Assembly (NCBI GenBank): GCA_028290325.1 | Contig: JAQGJY010000247.1 | Span: forward strand, 1-14,542 | Source of the DNA: Tardiphaga sp. | Lineage (GTDB): Bacteria; Pseudomonadota; Alphaproteobacteria; Rhizobiales; Xanthobacteraceae | Direction: 5' to 3' | Length of the DNA: 14,542 nucleotides | In this document: in pieces, positions 8,300 to 14,260 of the stretch | Layout: each line of letters starts with the position of its first letter | How positions within the stretch are numbered: position 1 is the stretch's first letter | Translations under genes and position numbers: made by a program | The notes under the pieces: generated by a model | Database searches by the model: none | Told to the model about the DNA's origin: nothing | The model's input: only the letters and a program-made list of their open reading frames with translations

Positions 8300-8824
8300 T
8301 CAGGGCAGCACAAACCGCGACAAATCGACCGCCTTGATCCAGTCGGTCTCCGGATAGATCGTCAAGGCGCCGAGCGCGAGCGCGATGCCGTAGGGAATGC
8401 CGCTGTCTTTATGATGCAGCCGCAGCAGCCATTGCTGGCCGCCGAGCGCATAGGGCAGCGGCCACTGTCGCATCTGCAACAGCAACAGTGTCAGGCCGCC
8501 GCCGAACAGCGAGGCATAAACCAGATAATCGAGCAGGTGGCCGAAGCCGAACCACAGCCCGGCCGCCGCCGCGACCTTGGCATCGCCGCCGCCGATCCAG
8601 CCGAAGGCAAAGCAGGCGAAGGAAATGACAAGGACCAGCGCGCCGGCGCCGGCATGCGATCCGATCAGCGCCAGCGGCATGCCGCCGGCGATGGCGAGAA
8701 CGCCGAAGCCCGCGATCAACAGGAGCGACACACGATTGGGAATCGTCATCGTGAACAGGTCGCTCGCGGCCGCATAGGCCATCAGAGCGGGAAACAGCGC
8801 GAGGCGCAGAAGATCGAGAACCAT
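8300..8824 (-). CDS. cpaA: CpaA, prepilin peptidase (A24 aspartic protease)
   Basis: This 174-residue polytopic membrane protease would remove the leader of Flp pilin and of the TadE/TadF pseudopilins. The two catalytic aspartates of the A24 family are visible: Asp22 in AASDLFTMTIPN (19-30) and Asp81 in GWIGGGDAKVAAA (75-87), the GxGD-type motif. The rest is hydrophobic with several membrane helices. Like other CpaA/TadV-type enzymes it lacks the N-terminal methyltransferase domain of PilD, so it matches the short form of the family. It begins at an ATG at 8824 with a weak ribosome binding site. It lies 84 bases downstream of the 44-residue gene and 123 bases upstream of cpaB, so it is not tightly coupled to either. 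Confidence 0.93.
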   Translation of the reverse strand: MVLDLLRLALFPALMAYAAASDLFTMTIPNRVSLLLIAGFGVLAIAGGMPLALIGSHAGAGALVLVISFACFAFGWIGGGDAKVAAAAGLWFGFGHLLDYLVYASLFGGGLTLLLLQMRQWPLPYALGGQQWLLRLHHKDSGIPYGIALALGALTIYPETDWIKAVDLSRFVLP

Positions 8825-8908
8825 GGCGGCAAGGCCCCGTCTGACTGGAAAGCGGGCGTCACCGCACGCTAGACCGCAGACGTAAAGGATTGGAAAATAA
8901 CCGCGGGT

Positions 8909-9043
8909 TTACCAGATGCTGACGATCCGCACCGACAGCACGACGACGGCGAGCGCCAACGCGGCGCAGACCCATGTGGCGGGATCACCGAAGCGGGCGA
9001 TGCCTTGGGCCGCCAGGCGGGCGGGTCGGTCGAATTGACGCAT
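8909..9043 (-). CDS. small 44-residue single-span membrane protein, function unknown
   Basis: I do not recognise this gene. The frame runs from ATG (9043) to TAA (8911-8909) and encodes 44 residues. The N-terminal half (MRQFDRPARLAAQGIARFGD) is basic and could form an amphipathic helix. Residues 22-42 (WVCAALALAVVVLSVRIVSI) form one strongly hydrophobic segment, and the protein ends in Trp. The bases before the start, GTTGAGTGCGT, resemble those before cpaB (GTTGAGCGT), a weak but shared ribosome-binding context. It lies between the pilin terminator and cpaA on the same strand. The composition (positive inside, one clean helix) is unlikely by chance in GC-rich noncoding DNA. It could be a small pilus-associated membrane protein, but nothing proves that. 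Confidence 0.6.
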   Translation of the reverse strand: MRQFDRPARLAAQGIARFGDPATWVCAALALAVVVLSVRIVSIW

Positions 9044-9072
9044 ACGCACTCAACACAATCGGAGAAGCGGAC

Positions 9073-9104
9073 AAAAAAGGCCTCGGATCAAAACCGAGGC
9101 CCTT
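9073..9104 (-). terminator. intrinsic terminator after the Flp pilin gene
   Basis: The minus strand reads GGGCCTCGG, loop TTTTGAT, CCGAGGCC and then six T. The core stem of GGCCTCGG/CCGAGGCC is a perfect 8 base pairs (9079-9086 with 9094-9101), followed by the T run at 9078-9073. It starts 22 bases after the pilin stop codon. This is a textbook Rho-independent terminator. It should make the pilin message mainly monocistronic, which fits the large amount of major pilin needed relative to the machine proteins. Confidence 0.88.
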
Positions 9105-9126
9105 GATGACGTGATCGTCGCCGCGC

Positions 9127-9291
9127 TTATTTAATCGCGGTGTTGATCGCCGTGAACTTGGCGGTGAGGTTGGTGCCGAGGCCGTTGACGACGGCGATGA
9201 TGGCCAGCGAAATGCCGGCGGCGATCAGGCCGTATTCAATGGCGGTGGCGCCGGACTCATCCTTGACGAAACGCGAAACGAGATTCTTCAT
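9127..9291 (-). CDS. pilA: Flp family type IVb major pilin
   Basis: This 54-residue Flp/Fap-type pilin is the subunit of the Tad pilus. A short basic leader (residues 1-14) ends in Gly14, then the conserved processing and assembly motif G|ATAIEYGLIAAGISLAII has Glu at +5 and Tyr at +6. CpaA should cut after Gly14 to give a 40-residue mature pilin with a hydrophobic helix (21-38) and a small polar tail. The length is typical of the family. GGAG lies 6-10 bases before the ATG. A strong terminator follows immediately, and the gene has its own upstream region of 424 bases shared with the divergent gene at 9716. The symbol follows Caulobacter usage; flp is equally valid. Confidence 0.95.
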   Translation of the reverse strand: MKNLVSRFVKDESGATAIEYGLIAAGISLAIIAVVNGLGTNLTAKFTAINTAIK

Positions 9292-9715
9292 GTGAAACTC
9301 CATGTGTGCACGAGGCTGTCGAACTAGACTTTGGTCTTGCCGGCGTTCTCAGCACCGTGACCATGCAGCGACCATATGATCCGAGACTTGCAACCGCGTT
9401 AATTCGATCGCCGAAAAGCCGGTGCAATTCGGTGTTCTTCTGCACGGTAAAGATTTGCTTACGTGGTTCGGTCACATTCGAATGATCGTCGCGCATGGCC
9501 GCCATGGGTCGTTGGGCGGCGACGCGCTGCCGACCGCGATCGGGCGGCCGACTCGCCTGTTCGTTCGCACACCCGCCCAATCGCAGACAACCTGACGTCG
9601 CGCGTTACACGTTCATTCATCAATTAACGTCAGATTTGCCAAGCTGGAATTTTTGTCGGGCGCCGGCACCGCTGCGTATCGTTGAAGGCCGGCCCGTTAC
9701 GTCCCGGAGTAGAGT
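9292..9715. other. divergent intergenic region between the pilin and the CpaC-N-like gene
   Basis: This 424-base region must hold the promoters for the pilin (left) and the plus-strand pilus genes (right). A frame open across 9257-9580 on the minus strand overlaps the pilin, has no recognisable content and is probably chance. On the minus strand TTGCAC and AATTAA are spaced 17 bases apart around 9430-9400, a weak promoter candidate for pilin. A TTAA-N7-GCAA sequence nearby is only half of a CtrA-type box. On the plus side, CTGACGT (near 9592) and ACGTCAG (near 9627) form a 7-base inverted repeat with about 27 bases between, in an AT-richer stretch that could be promoter or operator. None of these is secure. 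Confidence 0.4.
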
Positions 9716-10216
9716 ATGTCGATAGAGTATCGTCGCAGTCTTCTGCGCACATCCGCCATGGCCTGCACCCTTGCGATCGGCGTTTCGGTGGCACCGGCGT
9801 TTGCCGCACCGGAACCGGCGCCGGAATCGATTTCGGTCAACGTCGATCAGGCCAAGCTCGTCAAGTTACCCGAGCGCATCGCCACCATCGTGGTCGGAAA
9901 CCCGTTGATCGCCGACGTCAGCTTGCAACCCGGCGGTCTCGTTGTCGTCACCGGCAAGGGTTACGGCGCGACCAACGTCATCGCGATGGATCGTCGCGGC
10001 GAAGTGCTGCTCGATCGCGTCATCTATGTCGAAGGGCCGAGCGATAAGGTCGTCACGATCTATCGCGGCGTCGATCGCGAGTCCTATAGCTGCATGCCGG
10101 TGTGCCAGCGTCGCGTCACGCTCGGCGATACGGACGCCTTTTTCAAATCGACCATGGACCAGGGCGGCGTGCTGAACGAGAAAGCCTCCGGCGTGGTGTC
10201 GAAGGACAACAAGTAG
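9716..10216 (+). CDS. exported protein with a stand-alone CpaC N-terminal (pilus assembly) domain
   Basis: This 166-residue secreted protein has a signal peptide with likely cleavage after AFA at residue 30. Residues 40-108 match the N-terminal domain of Tad secretins: LVKLPERIATIVVGNPLIAD (48-67), then GGLVVVTGKGYGATNVIAMD (73-92) and GEVLLDRVIYVEG. The same pattern (LPRDIKDVLVADPKIAN ... GQTNIVFFDAAGQ) occurs in the CpaC of this cluster. There is no BON or secretin domain. A CMPVC motif (126-130) provides two cysteines four apart that could form a disulfide. GGAG lies 6-10 bases before the ATG. It is presumably a periplasmic partner of the secretin. The family exists in Tad loci, but its precise role is not known to me. 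Confidence 0.85.
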   Translation: MSIEYRRSLLRTSAMACTLAIGVSVAPAFAAPEPAPESISVNVDQAKLVKLPERIATIVVGNPLIADVSLQPGGLVVVTGKGYGATNVIAMDRRGEVLLDRVIYVEGPSDKVVTIYRGVDRESYSCMPVCQRRVTLGDTDAFFKSTMDQGGVLNEKASGVVSKDNK

Positions 10217-10417
10217 CCGTAACGGCAAACAGACTCGGCGGCAGATAGACTCAAGGACAAATAACTCGCCGCCTGACGTCTCGCCAACCGCGATCATGGT
10301 GAGCGAAGTGTTACGATCCCGCCGCGTTTTGTCTCGATACCCCGCAACACTTCGACAATGAGTTTCGGCTACTTTCGCGACGGGAGTGATATCGCTTCCG
10401 CCGCAAAAGGTCGATCG
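10217..10417. other. 201-base gap before tadE with an inverted repeat
   Basis: No gene is supported here. A frame upstream of tadE is open from ATG 10358, but this start has no ribosome binding site, so I treat it as leader. A perfect 9-base inverted repeat, CGAAGTGTT (10304-10312) and AACACTTCG (10346-10354), encloses 33 bases. It could be an operator or a stem in a leader RNA. GGCGG near 10239 and CCGCC near 10270 could also pair. No T-rich terminator follows the upstream gene, so read-through into tadE is possible. Confidence 0.4.
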
Positions 10418-10978
10418 ATGCCGTCGCCGCTGCTTTCAACATCGCCGATCGCTTTGGCGTTCCGGCATTTTCGCCGCAACCGGGGCGGTTCCGCCGCGGT
10501 TGAATTCGCGTTCGTCGCCCCGATCTTTTTCGCGCTGATCTTCGCGGTGTTCGAGACGGCGTTGATGTTTTTCGCCGGCCAGGTGCTCGAGAACGCCGTG
10601 CAGGACAGCGGGCGGATGGTTTACGTCTGGACCGGCAAGTCGCCGTTGCCGCAGTCAACCTTCACCACGGATTTCTGCCCTCGCGTGCAGCTGCTGTTCA
10701 ACTGCGCCAACGTTTCCATCGACATGCAGTCGTATCCGCCCGGCACGCCGATTCCGACCGTCGCGCCCTATGACGGCTCCGGCAACCAGACCACGCCGAT
10801 GTCCTGGAATCCCGGCAGTCCGGGCAGCGGAAATACGGTCGTGCTGCGGGTCTTTTACAAGTGGCCGCTGGTCGTGACCGGGCTCGGCTACAACATCGCC
10901 AACATCAATCGCGGCTCGATCAACAGCCAGCGTCTGCTCACAGCGTCCGCCGGCTTCCGTATCGAACCGCCTCCGTAG
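10418..10978 (+). CDS. tadE: TadE-like pseudopilin
   Basis: This is a 186-residue minor pilin of the TadE family. The motif RRNRGG|SAAVEFAFVAPIFF (19-38) has the processing Gly24 and Glu29 at +5, followed by a hydrophobic helix (30-53). It should be cut by CpaA, and TadE/TadF proteins are needed for pilus production. The C-terminal part is exported and contains two Cys (FCPRVQLLFNC, 86-96) and a Gly/Pro/Ser-rich loop (107-138). The ATG at 10418 is chosen because AAAGG lies 8-12 bases upstream and it leaves a normal short leader. An ATG at 10358 would add 20 residues without a ribosome binding site. It is followed by the TadF-like gene after 11 bases, so the two form an operon. Confidence 0.88.
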   Translation: MPSPLLSTSPIALAFRHFRRNRGGSAAVEFAFVAPIFFALIFAVFETALMFFAGQVLENAVQDSGRMVYVWTGKSPLPQSTFTTDFCPRVQLLFNCANVSIDMQSYPPGTPIPTVAPYDGSGNQTTPMSWNPGSPGSGNTVVLRVFYKWPLVVTGLGYNIANINRGSINSQRLLTASAGFRIEPPP

Positions 10979-10989
10979 TGGAAAATCTC

Positions 10990-11616
10990 ATGACCGGTCC
11001 AATTCTTTTTTCGACGATGGGTCGCCTTCGCGTCCGTCTCGCGCAATTCCGGCAAGATGGCCGGGGCTTTGGCGCGGCCGAATTCGCGATGATCCTGCCC
11101 CTGATGCTGCTCTTGCTGTTCGGCACCATCGAGATCGCGAATGGCGTGGCCGTCGATCGCAAGGTGACGCTGTTGACGCGGACGCTGTCCGATCTGACGT
11201 CGCGCGCGACGTCGGTCTATCCGGTGGACGTCAGCAATTTCTTCATGATCGGCGGCGCGATCATGCAGCCTTATCCGGACACCCAGCTGAAGGCCACGAT
11301 CAGCGAAGTGTACATCGACCCGGTCACATCGGTCGGGCGTGTGCAATGGAGCGAAGGAACGGCAAAGCGCGCCTTGAAATCCCCGGTCACGGTCCCTGAC
11401 GGCCTGATTAGCAAGGATTCGACCGGCAAGGCCATGCCGAACCAGTATCTGATCTACAGCGAGGTCAGCTATCTCTACGTGCCGGTCGTCGGCTACGTGA
11501 TGGCGAAAGCCGGCATCACGTTGTCGGATCAGACCTTCACGCGACCACGTCAGTCCACCTGTGTCTTCTTCGATCCACCGCCGTCGACGCCGAACCCGTC
11601 GTGCCCGACATCGTGA
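10990..11616 (+). CDS. TadF/TadE-like pseudopilin
   Basis: This is a 208-residue second pseudopilin. The leader ends in QDGRG|FGAAEFAMILPLML (22-40), with Gly26, Glu31 at +5 and Phe at +6, then a hydrophobic helix to about residue 51. The exported remainder has a beta-rich look (QLKATISEVYIDPVTSVGRV, 99-118) and ends in a Pro/Ser/Cys tail with two cysteines (Cys191, Cys205). The ATG at 10990 is chosen over the longer open frame starting at 10861, which overlaps tadE; TGGAAAA just upstream is a modest ribosome binding site. It lies 11 bases after tadE. It probably works with TadE in the pilus or its base. TadF is the likely role, but TadE and TadF cannot be told apart from the motif alone. Confidence 0.85.
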   Translation: MTGPILFSTMGRLRVRLAQFRQDGRGFGAAEFAMILPLMLLLLFGTIEIANGVAVDRKVTLLTRTLSDLTSRATSVYPVDVSNFFMIGGAIMQPYPDTQLKATISEVYIDPVTSVGRVQWSEGTAKRALKSPVTVPDGLISKDSTGKAMPNQYLIYSEVSYLYVPVVGYVMAKAGITLSDQTFTRPRQSTCVFFDPPPSTPNPSCPTS

Positions 11617-11634
11617 GGGGCGGACGAGACGTCA

Positions 11635-11762
11635 GGCCGCGCTTTCAAGCGCGGCGTTAAAGCCAAGGTCAGGCATCAACGAAAAGGCCGCGCTTCAAGC
11701 GCGGCGTTGAATCCAAAGCCAGGCATCAACGAAAAGGCCGCGCTTCAAGCGCGGCCTTTTTT
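11635..11762. repeat. tandem array of three GC-rich hairpins
   Basis: The near-palindrome GGCCGCGCTTCAAGCGCGG occurs three times, beginning at 11635 (with one extra T), 11686 and 11736. Copies 2 and 3 sit in a 50-base tandem repeat; the words GGCATCAACGAAAA precede both. Each copy can fold into a 9-10 base-pair stem. Copies 2 and 3 have AAAA on their left side, so on the minus strand they end in TTTT. Copy 3 also ends in six T on the plus strand. The array lies between convergent tadF and csp and probably arose by duplication of a terminator. Confidence 0.85.
11732..11762 (+). terminator. bidirectional intrinsic terminator between tadF and csp
   Basis: The third hairpin of the array has a 10-base-pair stem GGCCGCGCTT/AAGCGCGGCC around a single C, flanked by AAAA (11732-11735) and TTTTTT (11757-11762). 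The plus strand therefore has a GC stem plus U run that would end the tadE-tadF transcript. The minus strand likewise has a stem plus UUUU that would stop a csp message that had read through. The two genes converge here, so one structure can serve both. Confidence 0.8.
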
Positions 11763-11817
11763 ATCAGTCACATCAGCCATCGGTTTAAAACGACGCTGCT
11801 GTCTGGGAAGATCGAGC

Positions 11818-11835
11818 CCGCGGCTTGCGCCGCGG
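11818..11835 (-). terminator. hairpin just after the csp stop codon
   Basis: CCGCGGC (11818-11824) and GCCGCGG (11829-11835) form a perfect 7-base-pair stem with loop TTGC, seven bases past the csp stop codon on the minus strand. The following minus-strand bases GCTCGATCTTCCC are not a clean T run, so it is a weak terminator or a message-stabilising 3' stem. The stronger T-tailed hairpins at 11686-11762 lie further along. Confidence 0.5.
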
Positions 11836-11842
11836 ATCGGTC

Positions 11843-12055
11843 TTAGCCAGCGGCGCGCAAGTTGTCGGCCGACGACTTGCCCGAACGGCGATCAGCAACG
11901 ATTTCGTAGCTGATCTTCTGGCCTTCACGCAGTGTGCCGAGGCCAGCGCGTTCGACGGCGCTGATGTGCACGAAAACGTCGTTGCCGCCGTCGTCCGGCT
12001 GAATGAAGCCGAAGCCCTTGGTCGCGTTAAACCACTTCACGGTGCCCATGCTCAT
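11843..12055 (-). CDS. cspA: CspA-family cold-shock protein
   Basis: This 70-residue single-domain cold-shock protein binds single-stranded RNA or DNA and acts as an RNA chaperone in the cytoplasm. RNP1 is KGFGFIQ (13-19) and RNP2 is VFVHIS (27-32), with the aromatic residues Trp8, Phe15, Phe17, Phe28 and His30 that stack on bases. The length is normal. The start is the ATG at 12055, with AAGGGA about 9-14 bases upstream; an ATG at 12049 is also in frame. It follows the IF-1 gene on the same strand after 355 bases with a likely promoter of its own. Whether it is cold induced cannot be told from sequence, and genomes of this group carry several csp paralogues. The symbol is generic. Confidence 0.93.
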   Translation of the reverse strand: MSMGTVKWFNATKGFGFIQPDDGGNDVFVHISAVERAGLGTLREGQKISYEIVADRRSGKSSADNLRAAG

Positions 12056-12410
12056 GGGGGTAGTCCCTTCTCAATATAGTGTCGTGGCCCACGTTGCCGT
12101 GAGCCGGTGAGATCGAATTTTTGGAAGGGTCGTCAGCGTCTAAACCGGCTGTACCGGTGGATAGCTAATGTCGTCCGGCCGAAAATCGATTAGCGGATGG
12201 TAAGCGAAAAAAGCTTGCGAAACAATCCTGACCAGCACGTTTTTTTAAGACGTTCAAGATGGTGCAAAGAATAATTCGAAAGTCGAGGCGAAAGCCGCGC
12301 GGCCCTGGCGGGCATGCGCGACCGTCATTCTTGTGTGTCGCGACAGCGAGATTTGATTGCCGAGGCCCCATCCCGGATGAGATTTTGAACTTCGGAAACA
12401 GTCTGTTAGG
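12056..12410. other. 355-base gap upstream of csp
   Basis: No gene is supported; short open frames here have no family-like content. The region holds a candidate csp promoter (12197-12225) and would give a leader of about 135 bases, a length like the long leaders of cold-shock genes. Small potential stems are ACCGG-CTGTA-CCGGT (around 12143-12157) and the 10-base palindrome TGTCGCGACA (12336-12345). No clear terminator follows the IF-1 stop codon. Confidence 0.45.
12197..12225 (-). promoter_or_regulatory. candidate csp promoter
   Basis: On the minus strand TTGTTT (12225-12220) and TACCAT (12202-12197) are separated by exactly 17 bases, with a run of six T inside the spacer. Transcription would begin near 12190 and give a leader of about 135 bases before the csp ATG. 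Each hexamer keeps the most conserved positions (TTG; TA...T). This is a visual prediction only. Confidence 0.35.
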
Positions 12411-12689
12411 TCAGCGACGGCGGAATTGACCACGCGGCGGAGCACCGCGCGGCGGACCGCCCGGACGCTCGTCCTTGTGGCGGAAGATCAACCGACCCTT
12501 TTCCAGATCGTAGGGCGACATCTCGATGGTGACGCGGTCACCCGCGAGGGTCTTGATGCGGTTTTTCTTCATCTTGCCGGCGGTGTAGGCCACGATTTCG
12601 TGCCCTGCATCGAGCTGCACGCGGTAGCGCGCATCCGGGAGGATTTCGGTCACCAGTCCTTCGAACTGGATCAGCTCTTCTTTGGCCAT
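12411..12689 (-). CDS. infA: translation initiation factor IF-1, extended paralogue
   Basis: This 92-residue IF-1 has the S1-type OB fold (residues 1-72) that binds the ribosomal A site with IF-2 and IF-3 during initiation. Family features are visible: the N-terminus MAKEELIQFEGLVTEILPDA, then VQLDAGHEIVAYTAGKMKKN (24-43), RIKTLAGDRVTIEMSPYDLE (44-63) and KGRLIFRHK. A usual IF-1 is 72 residues. This one has a 20-residue Arg/Gly/Pro-rich tail (GGPPRGAPPRGQFRRR) that could bind RNA. Genomes of this group also tend to have a canonical 72-residue IF-1, so this is probably the second copy; that is not visible here. TGGAG precedes the ATG by about 7 bases. It begins 24 bases after the helicase stop and is likely cotranscribed with it. 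Confidence 0.93.
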   Translation of the reverse strand: MAKEELIQFEGLVTEILPDARYRVQLDAGHEIVAYTAGKMKKNRIKTLAGDRVTIEMSPYDLEKGRLIFRHKDERPGGPPRGAPPRGQFRRR

Positions 12690-12713
12690 TGTTAGCTCCA
12701 GATCGATCGGCGA

Positions 12714-14243
12714 TTAACGCGGACGGTGGGTGCGGTTGGGTTGCGTGTTGGGACGGCTTTCGCGATGCAGGAAGGCGACGCCCTGCATGCCGGGACCGTC
12801 GCCGCCCTGGGACGCGGCGTGAGCCGGTCCCTGCGAGGCGCGCGGAGCGGCCGAACGATTGTTGTCGGAGCGACGCCCCTCGGAGCGATGACCCTCTGAG
12901 CGATGATTCTCGGAGCGGTTTCCGTCGGGACGGTTGGCTTCGAAGCGCTTGCCTTGCGGCGCACCGTTAGCGGGAGCCGGACGCCGGCGGCGCGGGCCGT
13001 TTGCATTGGCGGACGCTTCATTGGCATTGGCCATTGTTCTTGGCGCGTTCGAGCGCGGACCGGACGACCGACCGCCCCGGTTCTGCGACGGCGGCGGAGC
13101 GACGTCACGGTGGCCGGGGGTGCGGCGATCTTCCTTCGGCAGCGAAACGCGGATCAGCTTTTCGATGTCGCGCAGATACGCCATTTCCTCGCCGGCGCAA
13201 AGCGAGATCGCAATGCCGTCGGCGCCGGCGCGCGCGGTCCGGCCGATGCGGTGAACGTAGGTCTCAGGGATATTCGGCAGGTCGAAATTGACGACATGGC
13301 TGATGCCATCGACATCGATGCCGCGCGCCGCGATATCCGTCGCCACGAGGGTGAGGATTTCACCGGTGCGAAACGCCGCCAGCACACGCTCGCGGTGGTT
13401 CTGCGACTTGTTGCCGTGGATCGCGTCGGCCGGAATGCCCGCGCGGACCAGGCTTTTCACGACCTTGTCGGCGCCGTGTTTGGTGCGGGTGAAGATCAGC
13501 GCGCGGTTGACGGTTTCCTGCTTGAGAATCTGCACCAGCAGGTTTGGCTTGGCCGAATGGTCGCACTGGATGATGCGCTGCTCGATGCGCTCGACCGTCG
13601 AGGCGACCGGAGTCACGGCGACGCGGGCGGGATTCTGCAGCATCTGTTCGGCGAGATCGGCGATATCCTTCGGCATGGTAGCCGAGAAGAACAACGTCTG
13701 ACGCTTGGCCGGCAGTTTCGCGACGATTTTGCGGATGTCGTTGATAAAGCCCATGTCGAGCATGCGGTCGGCTTCGTCGAGGACGAGGAACTCGACCTGA
13801 TTGAGCTTCAACCCGTTGCTCTGCACGAGATCGAGCAGGCGGCCGGGTGTGGCGACCAGAACTTCGATGCCCGGCATGATCGAGCGCACCTGACGACCCA
13901 TCGGCACGCCGCCGATCGCCAGCGCCGAGGTCAATTTGATGTGGCGGCCATAGGCGTTGAAGCTCTCCAGGATCTGGCCGGAGAGTTCGCGGGTCGGACT
14001 GAGCACCAACACGCGGCAGGTCTTGGGCTGCGGCTTGATGCGGTTTTCAAGGATGCGATGCAGGATCGGCAGCGCGAATGACGCGGTCTTGCCGGTGCCG
14101 GTCTGGGCGATGCCGACGACATCGCGGCCGGTGATGGCGATCGGGATCGTCTGCATCTGAATCGGGGTCGGGGTGACGTAGTTCTCTTCCGCGAGGGCAC
14201 GCGAAATAGGTTCGGCGAGGCCGAATTCCTGAAAGGAGGTCAA
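12714..14243 (-). CDS. rhlE: DEAD-box ATP-dependent RNA helicase (RhlE type)
   Basis: This 509-residue helicase unwinds short RNA duplexes using ATP and probably acts on ribosomes or mRNA. All motifs are present: conserved Phe4 and Q motif (TPTPIQ, 24-29), I AQTGTGKT (46-53), Ia PTRELS (83-88), Ib TPGR (132-135), II DEAD (156-159), III SAT (187-189), V ATDIAARGID (301-310), VI HRIGRTAR (331-338). Residues 372-509 are a basic Arg/Asn/Ser/Pro-rich tail, likely disordered and RNA-binding, including a pentapeptide repeat. The start is a TTG at 14243: the next in-frame ATG would lose the Q motif, and GGAAAG lies about 9 bases upstream. The IF-1 gene follows 24 bases downstream. RhlE is the closest family in my judgement; the paralogue name is not certain. 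Confidence 0.92.
   Translation of the reverse strand: MTSFQEFGLAEPISRALAEENYVTPTPIQMQTIPIAITGRDVVGIAQTGTGKTASFALPILHRILENRIKPQPKTCRVLVLSPTRELSGQILESFNAYGRHIKLTSALAIGGVPMGRQVRSIMPGIEVLVATPGRLLDLVQSNGLKLNQVEFLVLDEADRMLDMGFINDIRKIVAKLPAKRQTLFFSATMPKDIADLAEQMLQNPARVAVTPVASTVERIEQRIIQCDHSAKPNLLVQILKQETVNRALIFTRTKHGADKVVKSLVRAGIPADAIHGNKSQNHRERVLAAFRTGEILTLVATDIAARGIDVDGISHVVNFDLPNIPETYVHRIGRTARAGADGIAISLCAGEEMAYLRDIEKLIRVSLPKEDRRTPGHRDVAPPPSQNRGGRSSGPRSNAPRTMANANEASANANGPRRRRPAPANGAPQGKRFEANRPDGNRSENHRSEGHRSEGRRSDNNRSAAPRASQGPAHAASQGGDGPGMQGVAFLHRESRPNTQPNRTHRPR
12858..12917 (-). repeat. 15-base tandem repeat in the helicase tail
   Basis: Four direct copies of a 15-base unit encode the pentapeptides RSENH, RSEGH, RSEGR and RSDNN (helicase residues 443-462), followed by a partial fifth, RSAAP. 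The copies differ at several bases, so the array is not recent, but it is a typical slippage-type repeat and may vary in number between strains. Confidence 0.85.
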
Positions 14244-14260
14244 AAGAGAATGCTTTCCAT
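14240..14260 (-). other. six-codon minicistron overlapping the helicase start
   Basis: On the minus strand an ATG at 14260 opens a six-codon frame (MESILF) that ends in TGA at 14242-14240. That stop overlaps the TTG start of the helicase (14243-14241) as TTGA. The ATG has no ribosome binding site of its own that I can see, so it may not be translated. Its bases GGAAAG also serve as the likely ribosome binding site of the helicase. If translated, it would couple or attenuate helicase initiation. Confidence 0.3.

Noticed and set aside
9257..9580. 107-residue minus-strand frame across the pilin start
   Set aside because: It overlaps the first codons of the pilin in another frame, has no family-like content and no useful ribosome binding site. 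It is more likely chance in the promoter region.
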